NCBI GenBank assembly: GCA_024280615.1
Contig: JAJRPU010000212.1
Coordinates: 1-6,110 of the forward strand
Length of the DNA stretch: 6,110 nt
Source of the DNA: Bacteroidota bacterium
GTDB lineage: Bacteria; Bacteroidota; Bacteroidia; JAADEI01
Direction: 5' to 3'
Shown: positions 5,125 to 6,110 of the stretch, in pieces
Numbering within the stretch: the stretch's first letter is position 1
Layout of the letters: each line of letters begins with the position of its first letter
Notes under the pieces: generated by a model
The model's database searches: none
What the model saw: only the letters and a program-made list of their open reading frames with translations
Told to the model about the DNA's origin: nothing
Program-made: the position numbers and the translations under genes

Positions 5125-6110
5125 GTGAAGCTGTTTTAATCTTTGCAATTGTTTCACTGTTTGCATTGGCTATCTTTCTGGGATTTCTTCTATATGGCGT
5201 GTATGCCGTTCCAAGTGGATTCACACACATAGAACACGAGCCTGCCGATATTTCTGTTATTACTGCCGTCAGAAACGATAAACGAATATACAGGCTTAAT
5301 GAAGCAATGAAACAAATTAGGAAAATTCAGAGTTTTGAGTGGGTCGTTGTGGATGATGGTTCCGAAGTTCCCGTATGTCCTTCCGAAACCGATGTGTTTG
5401 TTAGAATTCACTATAGACGTGCTGGACGACGCAAGAAACAAGCCCTTAAGAGTGGAATACGTATTTCTAAAGGCACCATCCTTGCTTTTACTGATGCAGA
5501 CTGTGTGCCTGCAAAAAACTGGTTAAGCATAATAGCAAGACCCATACTGCTGGGAAAGGCTGATTTAGTCTATGGACATTCCATTATGAAAGGAAACACG
5601 TTCAGTTCAAAAGTTGCCATCTTTGACCACTGGATAAATTCTATGTTAACTTTTGGCTTGGCTGGACACAACTTTCATTATAACGCCACTGGTCGCTCTT
5701 TGGCTATTAAACGTGAGGTTTTCTTCAAAACGGGAGAGTTTACGAACCACGAAGAAATCCCATCGGGAGATGACGACCTGCTCTTGAATGAAGCCTCACA
5801 AATGGGCTTTTTCCCAATGGCAATTCTTAACAAACAAAGCATGGTAGAAACAGATGCACCTAATAACATATGGGCACTGACCAAACAGAGAACAAGACAC
5901 ACAACAACTTCTTTTAGATATCCCCTCAGCATTAAGATTATTTTACTGCTGTTCTGGACATTGTTTTTTACAAGTCTTTCCACCCCTCTTATCATGCTTA
6001 CTTTTAATTGGCAGTGGGCATTAACCTTATTAGGTCTTAGATGGATTTTAATAACAATCTCAATGTATTTATCAAGCAAGAGGTTGATATATAAACCAAA
6101 TTTATTGCTA
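5121..6110 (+). CDS. Membrane-anchored family 2 glycosyltransferase, 3'-truncated by the window edge
   Basis: The frame runs open for 330 codons to the right edge. It begins with a membrane segment (residues about 4-30), followed by a GT-A glycosyltransferase domain: SVITAVRND, VVVDDGSE (D78-D79), the metal/nucleotide-sugar DAD motif (FTDADC, D125 and D127), GRSLAIKREVFF, the acidic GDDDLLL (216-219) that normally holds the catalytic base, and KQRTRH (255-260). The last is in the position of the QxxRW motif of processive transferases but has His instead of Trp. Two more membrane segments follow (about 271-292 and 296-316). This arrangement suits a transferase acting at the cytoplasmic face of the inner membrane on a lipid-linked or polysaccharide acceptor; donor and product cannot be told. 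The start ATG at 5121 lies in an ATGA overlap with folE. The end is outside the window. Confidence 0.92.
   Translation, partial: MSEAVLIFAIVSLFALAIFLGFLLYGVYAVPSGFTHIEHEPADISVITAVRNDKRIYRLNEAMKQIRKIQSFEWVVVDDGSEVPVCPSETDVFVRIHYRRAGRRKKQALKSGIRISKGTILAFTDADCVPAKNWLSIIARPILLGKADLVYGHSIMKGNTFSSKVAIFDHWINSMLTFGLAGHNFHYNATGRSLAIKREVFFKTGEFTNHEEIPSGDDDLLLNEASQMGFFPMAILNKQSMVETDAPNNIWALTKQRTRHTTTSFRYPLSIKIILLLFWTLFFTSLSTPLIMLTFNWQWALTLLGLRWILITISMYLSSKRLIYKPNLLL

Noticed and set aside
5678..6079. Open frame of 133 codons on the - strand
   Set aside because: It lies entirely antisense to the glycosyltransferase, whose motifs are unmistakable, and its own translation shows no recognisable domain.

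Overview
The window looks like a chromosomal segment from a member of the Bacteroidota. The evidence is a TAnnTTTG-type -7 promoter element at 2878-2885, a small Cys-rich lipoprotein of a kind common in that phylum, a lack of strong Shine-Dalgarno sequences, and the character of the encoded proteins. Genus cannot be decided from the sequence. All convincing genes are on the + strand.

Left block (1-1071): the 3' end of rpmH (ribosomal protein L34), then rnpA (RNase P protein), then an unrecognised gene for a basic/acidic protein that may carry a PUR- or PC4-like nucleic-acid-binding fold. The genes overlap or abut. The rnpA reading frame has no ATG, GTG or TTG ahead of its conserved N-terminus. 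The only plausible initiator there is an ATA that overlaps the rpmH stop codon.

Middle block (1195-2866): three tightly packed genes, clearly more AT-rich than the flanks (about 32-35% G+C in sampled 60-base lines, against 45-48% outside). The second encodes a SecB-like chaperone. The first (223 aa) and third (172 aa) are not confidently recognised. The compact layout, compositional contrast and SecB-like member recall toxin-antitoxin-chaperone (TAC) and related anti-phage modules. This is the most interesting part of the window, but the functional reading is inference.

Right block (2878-6110): a Bacteroidota-type promoter precedes a run of five closely spaced genes: a 76-aa lipoprotein, a LutA/YkgE-type CCG-domain protein, a DUF71/Dph6-like PP-loop ATPase, GTP cyclohydrolase I (folE, all zinc and catalytic residues present) and a membrane-anchored family 2 glycosyltransferase that runs off the right edge. 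Spacings are 17, -38, 34 and -4 bases, so co-transcription is likely. Two small hairpins sit at gene junctions in this run, one of them sequestering the lutA start codon.

No rRNA, tRNA, CRISPR array, transposase or replication origin was seen. No gene-free stretch exceeds about 125 bases.
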